Below, one piece after another: positions 26,112-33,992 of a stretch of 64,000 nt of DNA. Position 1 is the stretch's first letter, and the number at the start of each line of letters is the position of its first letter. Source of the DNA: Ilyomonas sp964249755 (GTDB lineage Bacteria; Bacteroidota; Bacteroidia; Chitinophagales; Chitinophagaceae); contig CAXUDB010000002.1 of the NCBI GenBank assembly GCA_964249755.1, positions 930,001 to 994,000 on the forward strand, given 5' to 3'. The position numbers and the translations under genes were made by a program. Under the pieces are notes generated by a model that was given only the letters and a program-made list of their open reading frames with translations, made no database searches and had not been told where the DNA came from.

Positions 26112-29100
26112 ATGAATATAAGCGAGCTATCTATAAACCGCCCGGTGCTGGCAACGGTAATGAACCTCATTCTGATTCTCTTTGGGGTGGTAGGCTTTAC
26201 ATACCTCGCTGTGCGCGATTACCCGGCGATTGATCCGCCCATTATTACCGTCACCACCAACTATACAGGCGCGAATGCAGACATCATTGAAAGCCAGATA
26301 ACGGAGCCGATAGAGAAACAGATCAATGGCATTCCGGGCATCCGTACCATCACCTCTTCTTCTTCGCTGGGCAGCAGCAACATTACGGTGGAGTTTAATT
26401 TGGGTGAAGATCTGGAAGCCGCTGCAAGCGACGTGCGCGACAAAGTGAGCCAGGCGCAGCGCAGCCTTCCGCAGGACATAGATGCCGCACCAGTAGTAAC
26501 GAAAGCCGATGCGAACAGCGATTATATTTTATTGCTGGCAGTGCAAAGCCGCACCATGAGTTTGCTGGACCTGAGCGATTATGCCGAAAACGTGTTGCAG
26601 CAACAGTTGCAGACCATCAGCCAGGTAAGTTCGGTCAATATATTCGGGCAAAAGCGGTATGCGATGCGCTTATGGCTTGATCCGGATAAGATGAATGCCT
26701 ACAATGTCTCGTTTAGCGATATGCGCACGGCTTTGAACACCGAAAACGTAGAACTGCCGCCGGGCAAAATTTATGGCAACAGCACCGAGCTTACCATCCG
26801 CACCCTTGGGCGCTTAACCTCGGAGCAACAGTTCAGAGACCTCATTATTAAAGAAGACAGTGCAGGCATTGTAAGGCTTAGCGATATTGCCCGTGTGCAG
26901 GTAGGTCCCGAGCAACTGGAGCAAAGCTGGAAATATAACGGCGTGAACGCGGTGGGTCTTGCCATCATACCACAGCCCGGCGCGAATAACATTGCAATAG
27001 CGAATGAATTTAATAAACGCCTCGAAGAAATTAAAGCCGGTAATAAACAGGATGTCGAATTCCATATTCTGAATGACAACACAAAGAACATTCGAAACTC
27101 GCTGAGCGAAGTGGAAGAAACACTCTTTATTTCCTTTGCGCTGGTGGTGCTGGTCATTTTCGCTTTTTTCCGCAACTGGCTCACTGCTATCCGCCCGCTG
27201 ATAGACATTCCCATCTCGCTGGTGGCCACTTTTTTTATCATGTACATCGCTGGTTTTTCCATCAATGTATTAACACTGCTGGGCATTGTGCTGGCAACAG
27301 GGTTGGTGGTGGATGATGGCATTGTAGTAACAGAAAATATCTTCCGCAAATTCGAAGGTGGCATGCCCATACGACAGGCAGCATTGGAAGGTAGTAAAGA
27401 GATTTTCTTCGCGGTTATCTCCACTTCACTAACACTGGCAGTTGTGTTTTTGCCGGTGATTTTCTTAGAAGGTTTTGTGGGCCGCTTATTCCGCGAGTTT
27501 GGCGTCGTGCTGGCTTCCGCAGTTCTTATCTCTGCCTTTGTTTCGCTTACTATTACGCCGGTGCTAAACGTGTTTTTAACCAGTAAAAAAGCAGGTCACG
27601 GAAAGTTTTATGAGAAGACAGAACCCTTCTTCACAGGCATGGAAAACGGGTATCACAACTTCTTGCGCCGCTTTTTAAAGGTACGTTGGGTTGCGTGGGT
27701 GATTATTGCCATTTGCGGCGGTCTCATCTGGCTTATTTCGGGCACGCTGAAAAGCGAGCTGGCGCCGCTGGAAGACAGGAGCAATATACGCTTCACTGTT
27801 ACGGGACCGGAAGGCACAAGCTATACTTACATGCAGAACGTGGCTGATGCCATCACCAATTATTTGTACGATTCGGTTCCCGAACGGGATTATGTATTTA
27901 CGCGTACACCGGCGGGCGGCTCGAATAATACTTCACAGCCACGTATTGCCCTGGTTGACCCGAAAGACCGTACACGATCTCAGGACCAGATAACCAACGA
28001 TTTGCAAAAGAAATTATCCCGCTTCAACGATGCCCGCATTTTTGCAACACAGGAGCAAACCATTGCCGTAGGCTCAGGCTCGCGCGGCGGCTTGCCGGTG
28101 CAATTCATCCTCCAAAACCAGGACCTGAACAAACTAAAAACGGTAATTCCTAAATTTTTAGATGCTGCACGCAGTGATAAAACATTTGCCAACGTAGATG
28201 TGAACCTGAAGTTTAATCGCCCTGAACTACAGGTATCGGTTGACCGCATCAAAGCCAGAGATTTAGGGTTAAGTACAGAAGATGTAATTGCTGCGCTTCA
28301 AAGTGCTTTTAGCGGCGGCAGGCTGGCTTACTTCATTATGAATGGGTATCAATACCAGGTGATAGCACAGGTGGAAAGAAAAGAGCGCGATGCACCTGCT
28401 GATATTAATAACATCTACGTAAAAAACAGCAACGGGCAAAACATACCGCTCAGCTCGGTAGTAACGCTGTCGGAAAGTGAAAGCCCGGCTACTTTGTTCC
28501 ATTTCAACCGGTATAAAGCAGCTACGGTTTCGGCTTCTTTAAACGAAGGCTTTACTATTGGCGATGGCATCAAAGCTATGCAGGCGATTGCCGACAAGCA
28601 ACTCGATCCCAGCTTTCAAACGGCGCTTACCGGACCTTCGCGCGATTATGCAGAAAGCTCGTCGAACATTCTCTTTGCGTTTGGTCTTGCTTTGATTTTG
28701 ATCTACCTGTTGCTGGCTGCGCAATTCGAGAGCTTTCTCGACCCGCTCGCTATTATGCTTACGGTGCCTTTAGCCTTAGCTGGCGCGATGCTAAGTCTTT
28801 GGATTTTCGGGCAAACGCTGAATATCTTTTCGGAGATTGGGATGATTATGCTAATTGGTCTCGTTACAAAAAACGGGATCCTCATTGTTGAATTTGCCAA
28901 CCAGAAGCGCGAACAGGGACTGGATAAATTAGAGGCTGTAACGGAAGCCGCCACCCAGCGCCTGCGCCCCATCTTAATGACCAGCTTGGCTACTTCTTTA
29001 GGTGCGTTGCCCATTGCGCTAAGCCTCGGCGCGGCATCCACCAGCCGCATCCCCTTGGGAATTGTAGTAGTAGGCGGCATTATGTTTTCCCTTATTCTTA

Positions 29101-29201
29101 CCTTGTTTGTAATACCGGCGGTGTACACATTTATCTCTGGAAAGCACAAGGTGAAGCAGGTGGAAGTGAAGGAGAGTAGTGAGCCGGTGATGAGCGAGTG
29201 A
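26112..29201 (+). CDS. RND multidrug efflux permease (AcrB/HAE1 family)
   Basis: 1029 residues, full length. Twelve membrane spans in the usual 1+5 and 1+5 arrangement with two large periplasmic loops. The proton relay is intact: GLVVDDGIVVTENIF in span 4 (paired aspartates) and MLIGLVTKNGILIVEFANQ in span 10 (lysine). The N-terminus SELSINRPVLATVMNLILILFGVVGF and the family hallmark RPILMTSLATSLGALPIALSLG near the end are typical. It exports hydrophobic compounds with proton antiport across the inner membrane in complex with the adaptor encoded upstream. Its own outer-membrane channel is missing here. A word-repeat spacer follows the stop. Confidence 0.95.
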   Translation: MNISELSINRPVLATVMNLILILFGVVGFTYLAVRDYPAIDPPIITVTTNYTGANADIIESQITEPIEKQINGIPGIRTITSSSSLGSSNITVEFNLGEDLEAAASDVRDKVSQAQRSLPQDIDAAPVVTKADANSDYILLLAVQSRTMSLLDLSDYAENVLQQQLQTISQVSSVNIFGQKRYAMRLWLDPDKMNAYNVSFSDMRTALNTENVELPPGKIYGNSTELTIRTLGRLTSEQQFRDLIIKEDSAGIVRLSDIARVQVGPEQLEQSWKYNGVNAVGLAIIPQPGANNIAIANEFNKRLEEIKAGNKQDVEFHILNDNTKNIRNSLSEVEETLFISFALVVLVIFAFFRNWLTAIRPLIDIPISLVATFFIMYIAGFSINVLTLLGIVLATGLVVDDGIVVTENIFRKFEGGMPIRQAALEGSKEIFFAVISTSLTLAVVFLPVIFLEGFVGRLFREFGVVLASAVLISAFVSLTITPVLNVFLTSKKAGHGKFYEKTEPFFTGMENGYHNFLRRFLKVRWVAWVIIAICGGLIWLISGTLKSELAPLEDRSNIRFTVTGPEGTSYTYMQNVADAITNYLYDSVPERDYVFTRTPAGGSNNTSQPRIALVDPKDRTRSQDQITNDLQKKLSRFNDARIFATQEQTIAVGSGSRGGLPVQFILQNQDLNKLKTVIPKFLDAARSDKTFANVDVNLKFNRPELQVSVDRIKARDLGLSTEDVIAALQSAFSGGRLAYFIMNGYQYQVIAQVERKERDAPADINNIYVKNSNGQNIPLSSVVTLSESESPATLFHFNRYKAATVSASLNEGFTIGDGIKAMQAIADKQLDPSFQTALTGPSRDYAESSSNILFAFGLALILIYLLLAAQFESFLDPLAIMLTVPLALAGAMLSLWIFGQTLNIFSEIGMIMLIGLVTKNGILIVEFANQKREQGLDKLEAVTEAATQRLRPILMTSLATSLGALPIALSLGAASTSRIPLGIVVVGGIMFSLILTLFVIPAVYTFISGKHKVKQVEVKESSEPVMSE

Positions 29202-29671
29202 GTGGGATTTGATGTACGATGTTGGATGTTGGGTGTATGATGTTCGTTATTCCGCAACTGCCCTCAACATAAATAATCATAAACCAATTTCGCGAGAGCT
29301 TTTTGCGGAATCTGATGATTGTAACATCATGTTATTATGTGAGAGAATCTCTCTTTTAAATTAAATGACTCATTTACACCAATCGACAAACCAAATAGAA
29401 GCATTAAGTTCTGGAGCTGGTGTGTTGACAGGAATAGCAACTTGGCAACAAGCACCAAAGGCAACATATAGTTGCTGCCATAAGGACTGACGAAACTTAG
29501 TCAGCAAAAGTTTTTCAATCGAACTTTTATTTTCTTCCAAGCCGATTTAGCTGTGAAGTTCGCTATCAATAATAAACAATAATCCATGGCTATCAATTAC
29601 GATTCATTCCTTAATCCACAAAATCTCCCCAAAAAATTTTAGCCTATTTGTCTGCTATGGGTTCACTCCTA
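29202..29671. other. Intergenic region upstream of guaB
   Basis: Directly after the efflux gene is a stretch (29210-29247) of varied GATGT words, then a weak hairpin (AGAGA/TCTCT near 29342-29353). A 42-codon frame from an ATG at 29365 to about 29493 is open but unlike anything known and is not called. The guaB promoter lies at the right end. No riboswitch-like fold was recognised. Confidence 0.4.
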
Positions 29672-29679
29672 TATCTTTG
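29648..29679 (+). promoter_or_regulatory. guaB promoter, Bacteroidota type
   Basis: TTG at 29648-29650, 21 bp, and a perfect TATCTTTG at 29672-29679. The ATG at 29683 is 3 nt further, so the transcript is predicted to start at or next to the start codon. Confidence 0.6.
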
Positions 29680-29682
29680 CAC

Positions 29683-31176
29683 ATGGCAATAAACAATACT
29701 CTCTCTTCCTCTACCAGCGACCGTATTTTAATTGAAGGCTTAACGTATGATGATGTGCTGCTGCTTCCGGCCTACAGCGAAGTGCTGCCGCGCGAAGTGA
29801 ACATACAATCGCATCTTACCCAATCCATCGTTCTGAATGTGCCTATGTTGTCGGCAGCAATGGACACCGTAACCGAGGCGAATCTTGCCATTGCCTTAGC
29901 CCGCGAAGGTGGTGTGGGCATGCTGCATAAAAACATGAGCATTGAAAAACAGGCAGAGCAGGTGCGCCGCGTAAAGCGCAGCGAGAACGGCTTGATCCTC
30001 GACCCGATTACCCTGCATCCCGATAACAACATTGGTGATGCGATGCGGCTGATGAAAGAAAATAAAATCGGCGGTATTCCTGTAGTAGACAATAATAAAA
30101 AGCTGGCCGGCATCATCACTAACCGTGATCTGCGGTTTGAAAATGACCGCACACGCAAGGTGGGTGAAGTGATGACAAAGGAAAACCTCATTATCGCGCC
30201 GGAGGGAACCGACCTGAGCAAGGCGGAAAAAATTTTACAGCAATACAAGATTGAAAAACTGCCCGTTGTGGCTCAAGACGGCACATTGATCGGGCTGATT
30301 ACCTACCGCGATATCCTTCAGCTTAGCAACTTTCCCAACGCAGTAAAAGATAGCTACGGGAGACTATTGGTGGGCGCTGCTTTGGGTATTACTAAAGACC
30401 TGCTCGACAGAGCTGCTGCCCTGCAGCATGCAGGCGTAGACGTGATGGGATTGGACAGTGCACATGGCCATACGCGTGGCGTGATAGATGCCTTGAAACT
30501 ACTAAAAAGCAATATTAAAAATATACAGGTAATCGCCGGAAATGTGGGTACCGCAGCTGGCGCAAAAGCCTTGGCAGAAGCCGGCGCCGATGCGGTGAAA
30601 GTGGGCATTGGACCGGGTTCTATCTGTACAACAAGAATTGTAGCCGGTGCCGGTGTGCCGCAACTAACTGCCATTATGCAGACGGCTTCGGAGCTTAAAA
30701 AATTGAACATCCCTTTAATTGCTGACGGCGGCATCCGCTATACCGGCGACATGGTAAAAGCCTTAGCTGCAGGTGCGAACGTGGTAATGATGGGAAGCGT
30801 GTTTGCGGGTGTGGAAGAAAGCCCCGGCGATACCATTATTTATGAAGGCAGGAAGTTTAAAGAATATCGGGGCATGGGCAGTATTGGTGCGATGCAGCAG
30901 GGCAGCAGCGACCGCTATTTTCAGGATGTGGAAGATGATATTAAAAAATTAGTACCCGAAGGCATTGAAGGGCGCGTGGCATATAAAGGCTCGCTGAGTG
31001 AAGTGGTGGCGCAATACGTGGGCGGCTTGCGCGCCGGCATGGGCTATTGCGGAGCAAAAGATGTGGATGCCTTGCAAGAGGCAAGCTTTGTAAAAATTAC
31101 CAATGCCGGCATGCGCGAAAGTCATGCACATGATATTGAGATTACGAAGGAAGCGCCAAACTACAGCCGGCATTAA
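29683..31176 (+). CDS. guaB: IMP dehydrogenase
   Basis: 497 residues from the ATG at 29683 (a TTG two codons upstream belongs to the promoter). It oxidises IMP to XMP with NAD, the committed step of guanine nucleotide synthesis, in the cytosol. Seen: N-terminal LTYDDVLLLPAYSEVLPREV, a pair of CBS domains (about 95-215) inserted in the TIM barrel, the phosphate/NAD region VMGLDSAHGHT, the catalytic loop VGIGPGSICTTRIVAGAGVPQ with the active cysteine, IADGGIRYTGD, and the flap YRGMGSIGAMQQGSSDRYF. The C-terminus is complete. Single gene. Confidence 0.97.
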   Translation: MAINNTLSSSTSDRILIEGLTYDDVLLLPAYSEVLPREVNIQSHLTQSIVLNVPMLSAAMDTVTEANLAIALAREGGVGMLHKNMSIEKQAEQVRRVKRSENGLILDPITLHPDNNIGDAMRLMKENKIGGIPVVDNNKKLAGIITNRDLRFENDRTRKVGEVMTKENLIIAPEGTDLSKAEKILQQYKIEKLPVVAQDGTLIGLITYRDILQLSNFPNAVKDSYGRLLVGAALGITKDLLDRAAALQHAGVDVMGLDSAHGHTRGVIDALKLLKSNIKNIQVIAGNVGTAAGAKALAEAGADAVKVGIGPGSICTTRIVAGAGVPQLTAIMQTASELKKLNIPLIADGGIRYTGDMVKALAAGANVVMMGSVFAGVEESPGDTIIYEGRKFKEYRGMGSIGAMQQGSSDRYFQDVEDDIKKLVPEGIEGRVAYKGSLSEVVAQYVGGLRAGMGYCGAKDVDALQEASFVKITNAGMRESHAHDIEITKEAPNYSRH

Positions 31177-31374
31177 CAGGCGCTTATCTACAAATAAGGC
31201 AAGCTGGTTGATAATTGTATGCAGGTTTGCCTGACAAAAACGAAATCAAAAGTTTGTTTGGACAGAGAGATTGGTTCATTTTATAAAGTATCGTTGCGCT
31301 GGCTTAATGTTTTAATTTGCAGCCGCAAAAGAGATGGGTTTGCACCGGATGAATTGTAAACGATAAAGAACACC

Positions 31375-32250
31375 ATGAAACAAAAACGAGAGCCTGTTTT
31401 CAACGATATAAAGGAAGTTATTTTTATCTTGTTGGGTGTTATCACATCGGCGTTTGCGTTAAAAAGTTTCCTGGTTCCGAATGCTTTTTTTGATGGCGGG
31501 GTAAATGGTATTTCGTTGCTCATCCACGAGATTTTTCATATTAACCTCGCATGGGTTATCCTGGTTGTCAATCTGCCGTTTTTAATCATCGGTTCTTATG
31601 TAGTGAACCGGCAGTTCGCCATCAAAACATTCATAGCCATCATACTCATGGGCATTTGTCTCAACTATCTTCCTTATCCGGTTATCACATCCGATAAGCT
31701 GCTGGTTTCTGTGTTTGGTGGATTTTTTTTAGGCGTTGGTATTGGTCTTACCATGCGCGCGGGCTGCGCTCTGGATGGCATTGAAGTGTTAGGTTTGTAT
31801 ACAGGCAAACGTTCGAGTTTTACAGTTACCGAAATAGTTTTTGGCATCAATGTGATTATTTTTTTGATTGCTGCGTTTAAGTTCGGCCCCGAAACTTCGC
31901 TGTATTCCATGCTTACGTACTTTGCCGCTTCACGAACGGTGGATTATGTAGTGGAAGGTATTGAAGCTTATACCGGGGTAACTATTATTTCAGGACAAAG
32001 CGAGGAAGTGAAGAACCGGCTGGTGAACGAGCTGGGACGCGGCATCACTGTGTATAAAGGCGAGCGCGGTTACTTACCTGGATCATTCGATATCCATAGC
32101 AATGTAGATATTATTTTTACCGTCGTTACGAGATTAGAAATGCGCAAGCTGAAGAACCTGGTGTATGAAATAGATCCTAAAGCATTTGTATTTGCCAATA
32201 CCATTCGTGAAGCATCAGGCGGTGTGATTAAACGGAGAAGCCATCATTGA
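31375..32250 (+). CDS. YitT family membrane protein (DUF161/DUF2179)
   Basis: 291 residues. The first 200 hold five or six hydrophobic segments with the family blocks FLVPNAFFDGGVNGISLL, INLAWVILVVNLPFLIIG and FLGVGIGLTMRAGCALDGIEVLGLY; the C-terminal part (about 210-291) is the soluble DUF2179 domain (GITVYKGERGYLPG, IFTVVTRLEMRKLKNLVYEIDPKAFVF). The family is an inner-membrane protein of unknown transport or sensing role, widespread in Bacteroidota and Firmicutes. It has its own 198-bp upstream spacer, so it is likely a single gene. Confidence 0.9.
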   Translation: MKQKREPVFNDIKEVIFILLGVITSAFALKSFLVPNAFFDGGVNGISLLIHEIFHINLAWVILVVNLPFLIIGSYVVNRQFAIKTFIAIILMGICLNYLPYPVITSDKLLVSVFGGFFLGVGIGLTMRAGCALDGIEVLGLYTGKRSSFTVTEIVFGINVIIFLIAAFKFGPETSLYSMLTYFAASRTVDYVVEGIEAYTGVTIISGQSEEVKNRLVNELGRGITVYKGERGYLPGSFDIHSNVDIIFTVVTRLEMRKLKNLVYEIDPKAFVFANTIREASGGVIKRRSHH

Positions 32251-32549
32251 TAGATGATCGAACACTGATGACATCACTGACTTCATGCATGGATATTTAG
32301 CATCTAGATTTTATGAAATTTATGTATCCCTATAACTCTGTTCTGGTTGAAATAGCACTCGCTTCTTTGATTAATTCTTAACCAGGCATACAAGAGTGCG
32401 ATGGCGCTGATAACGCCACAGGCTGCTATGATGCTTAAACGGAGTTTCTGGATTCTGGTCCCTAATGGCTGTTCTATTGCTTCTGTATTTTATCTTTCTT
32501 AAAATCTTTTTTATATCCATGAACGACAGTCTGTGTCATCTGTGTTCCA
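32251..32549. other. Intergenic region with a possible gene remnant on the minus strand
   Basis: On the minus strand, 32489 to 32304 is open for about 60 codons and ends in a stop. It encodes a membrane-like segment (LRLSIIAACGVISAIALLYAWLR would span it) followed by a polar tail, but it has no ATG start and begins right after a stop. It could be the end of a decayed membrane-protein gene or chance. No other feature is seen. Confidence 0.25.
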
Positions 32550-33590
32550 TTAATCCACCACTTCATACACCGTCACTGCGTTCGCTTTGTTCTTCAGCTC
32601 AAATTCGCCGATGCGGGTGCAATTGAAAGACTCGCGCACCTGCTGGTAAGCCGCTTCGCTGATGACAATCTGATTGGGTTTCGCAATACTTTGCAGCCGC
32701 TGTGCGGTGTTCACTACATCGCCGATTACGGTATAATCAAGCCGGCGCAGGTCGGCAGAACCAATGTTCCCGGAGATCAGCTCGCCGCTGTTGATGCCGA
32801 TAGATACATTCGGCATAAAGCCAACCCTGTTATCGGCTCCGGTGGCTTTCATAATCTGCGCTCTCACAGCTAACGAAGCTTCAATAGCACGGTCCAAATG
32901 ATAATCGCCACGAAATACCGCCATGATGGCGTCGCCGATGAATTTATCTACATGTCCTTTCTGCGCAATGATTTCTCTTACCATCACATCGAAATAAGTA
33001 TTGAGCAACTTCACTACCTGGTCTGCGGGGCCGGTTTCGGTTAAGGAAGTGAAGCCACAAATGTCCATGAACACAACTGTTGCTTCGATGGCTTCGTTGC
33101 GCATAAGCGATGCTTCATACGCTTCCTTGTTCATAAAGCTCAGCACGTTTTCATCTACATACATGCGCAGGATATTATTCTCCTTTATCGCCTGCAGTGT
33201 TTCGCGGATCTGCTGCACATGATGCATGGTTTTTTGCAGAGTGATTTCAAGGTCGTCGAAATTGACTGGTTTGCAAACAAAGTCGAATGCACCGCGGTTC
33301 ATGGCAGCGCGAATGTTGTCCATATCGCCATAAGCCGAAACGATGACGGACTTAATTATAGGATAAGTTTCCGCCAGTTTCTCCAGCAGCGTAAGACCAT
33401 CCATGCCGGGCATATTGATGTCGCTGAAGACCATGTCAATATCGGGTTGCTGCTGTATTTTAGCCAGGGCTTCATTGCCATCAAGCGCAAACACAAAATT
33501 GTATTTGCCTTCGCGTATCTGCTTACGGAATTTCTGTTTGATTAATACTTCAAGATCGGTTTCATCATCAGCAACCAAAATCTTCGCCAT
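32550..33590 (-). CDS. Response regulator with adenylate cyclase output domain
   Basis: 346 residues from the ATG at 33590, which overlaps the upstream TGA by one base; a GTG one codon earlier is also possible. Receiver domain about 1-120 with phosphoacceptor Asp57 (VFSDINMPGMDG) and Lys107 (CKPVNF), a helical linker, and a class III nucleotide cyclase domain (about 168-346). Metal-binding Asp176 (VVFMDICGFTSL) and Asp220 (FIGDAIMAVF), the substrate-choosing lysine (DKFIGD) and aspartate (RLDYTVIGD), and the transition-state pair in VVNTAQRL are all present, which predicts an active adenylate cyclase. Phosphorylation by the kinase encoded two genes upstream would couple an envelope signal to cAMP. 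Confidence 0.92.
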   Translation of the reverse strand: MAKILVADDETDLEVLIKQKFRKQIREGKYNFVFALDGNEALAKIQQQPDIDMVFSDINMPGMDGLTLLEKLAETYPIIKSVIVSAYGDMDNIRAAMNRGAFDFVCKPVNFDDLEITLQKTMHHVQQIRETLQAIKENNILRMYVDENVLSFMNKEAYEASLMRNEAIEATVVFMDICGFTSLTETGPADQVVKLLNTYFDVMVREIIAQKGHVDKFIGDAIMAVFRGDYHLDRAIEASLAVRAQIMKATGADNRVGFMPNVSIGINSGELISGNIGSADLRRLDYTVIGDVVNTAQRLQSIAKPNQIVISEAAYQQVRESFNCTRIGEFELKNKANAVTVYEVVD

Positions 33591-33967
33591 CACTCTGTGA
33601 TTTTAAGTTTTGTTTTTAGTAATGAGAAATCAAGGGGCTTGGTAAGAAAATCATCCGCGCCTAAACGCAACGCATTGTTGCGACTGTCTTCATCCCCATA
33701 AGCGGTAATCATCATCACTACCGGTTCGGGCACATAATGATGGTGTTTGATCTGGCTCAGCAATTCCAGCCCGCTCATCCCGGGCATATTGATGTCGGAG
33801 AGAATGAGTACCGCTTCCTGGTCTTGCTGATTCAGATACTGCAGCGCCTCTTCGCCCGAATTGGCAAACGCAAAAGCAGCCAACCCGTTTCGTATTTCTT
33901 TACGGAAGCGCTGCTCGAAGAGTTGCTGCACATCCGGCTCGTCATCTACTACCAATATTTTTTTCAT
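33590..33967 (-). CDS. Single-domain response regulator
   Basis: 125 residues, only a receiver domain (CheY/Spo0F-like). Acidic pocket VVDDEPD, phosphoacceptor Asp58 in LILSDINMPGMSG, a switch Thr in MITAYG and the conserved lysine in LTKPLDF. Without an output domain it probably passes phosphate on or tunes the kinase. It resembles the receiver of the next gene strongly (RFRKEIRNG and KFRKQIREG; SDINMPGM in both), so the two receivers arose by duplication. It lies 25 bp after the kinase gene and overlaps the cyclase gene by one base; the three form an operon. Confidence 0.92.
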   Translation of the reverse strand: MKKILVVDDEPDVQQLFEQRFRKEIRNGLAAFAFANSGEEALQYLNQQDQEAVLILSDINMPGMSGLELLSQIKHHHYVPEPVVMMITAYGDEDSRNNALRLGADDFLTKPLDFSLLKTKLKITE

Positions 33968-33992
33968 ACTTTTTTTTCAACGTTGCAAATAT

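Noticed and set aside
24901..29201. Complete tripartite efflux operon
   Set aside because: Only adaptor and pump are encoded; no TolC-like channel gene occurs before or after them in the window.
29365..29493. 42-codon frame upstream of guaB
   Set aside because: Short, no promoter, no similarity that I recognise, and codon use unlike the neighbours.
29202..29682. Riboswitch or purine-responsive leader before guaB
   Set aside because: The predicted transcript start is at the start codon, so there is no leader to hold one, and no conserved aptamer was recognised.
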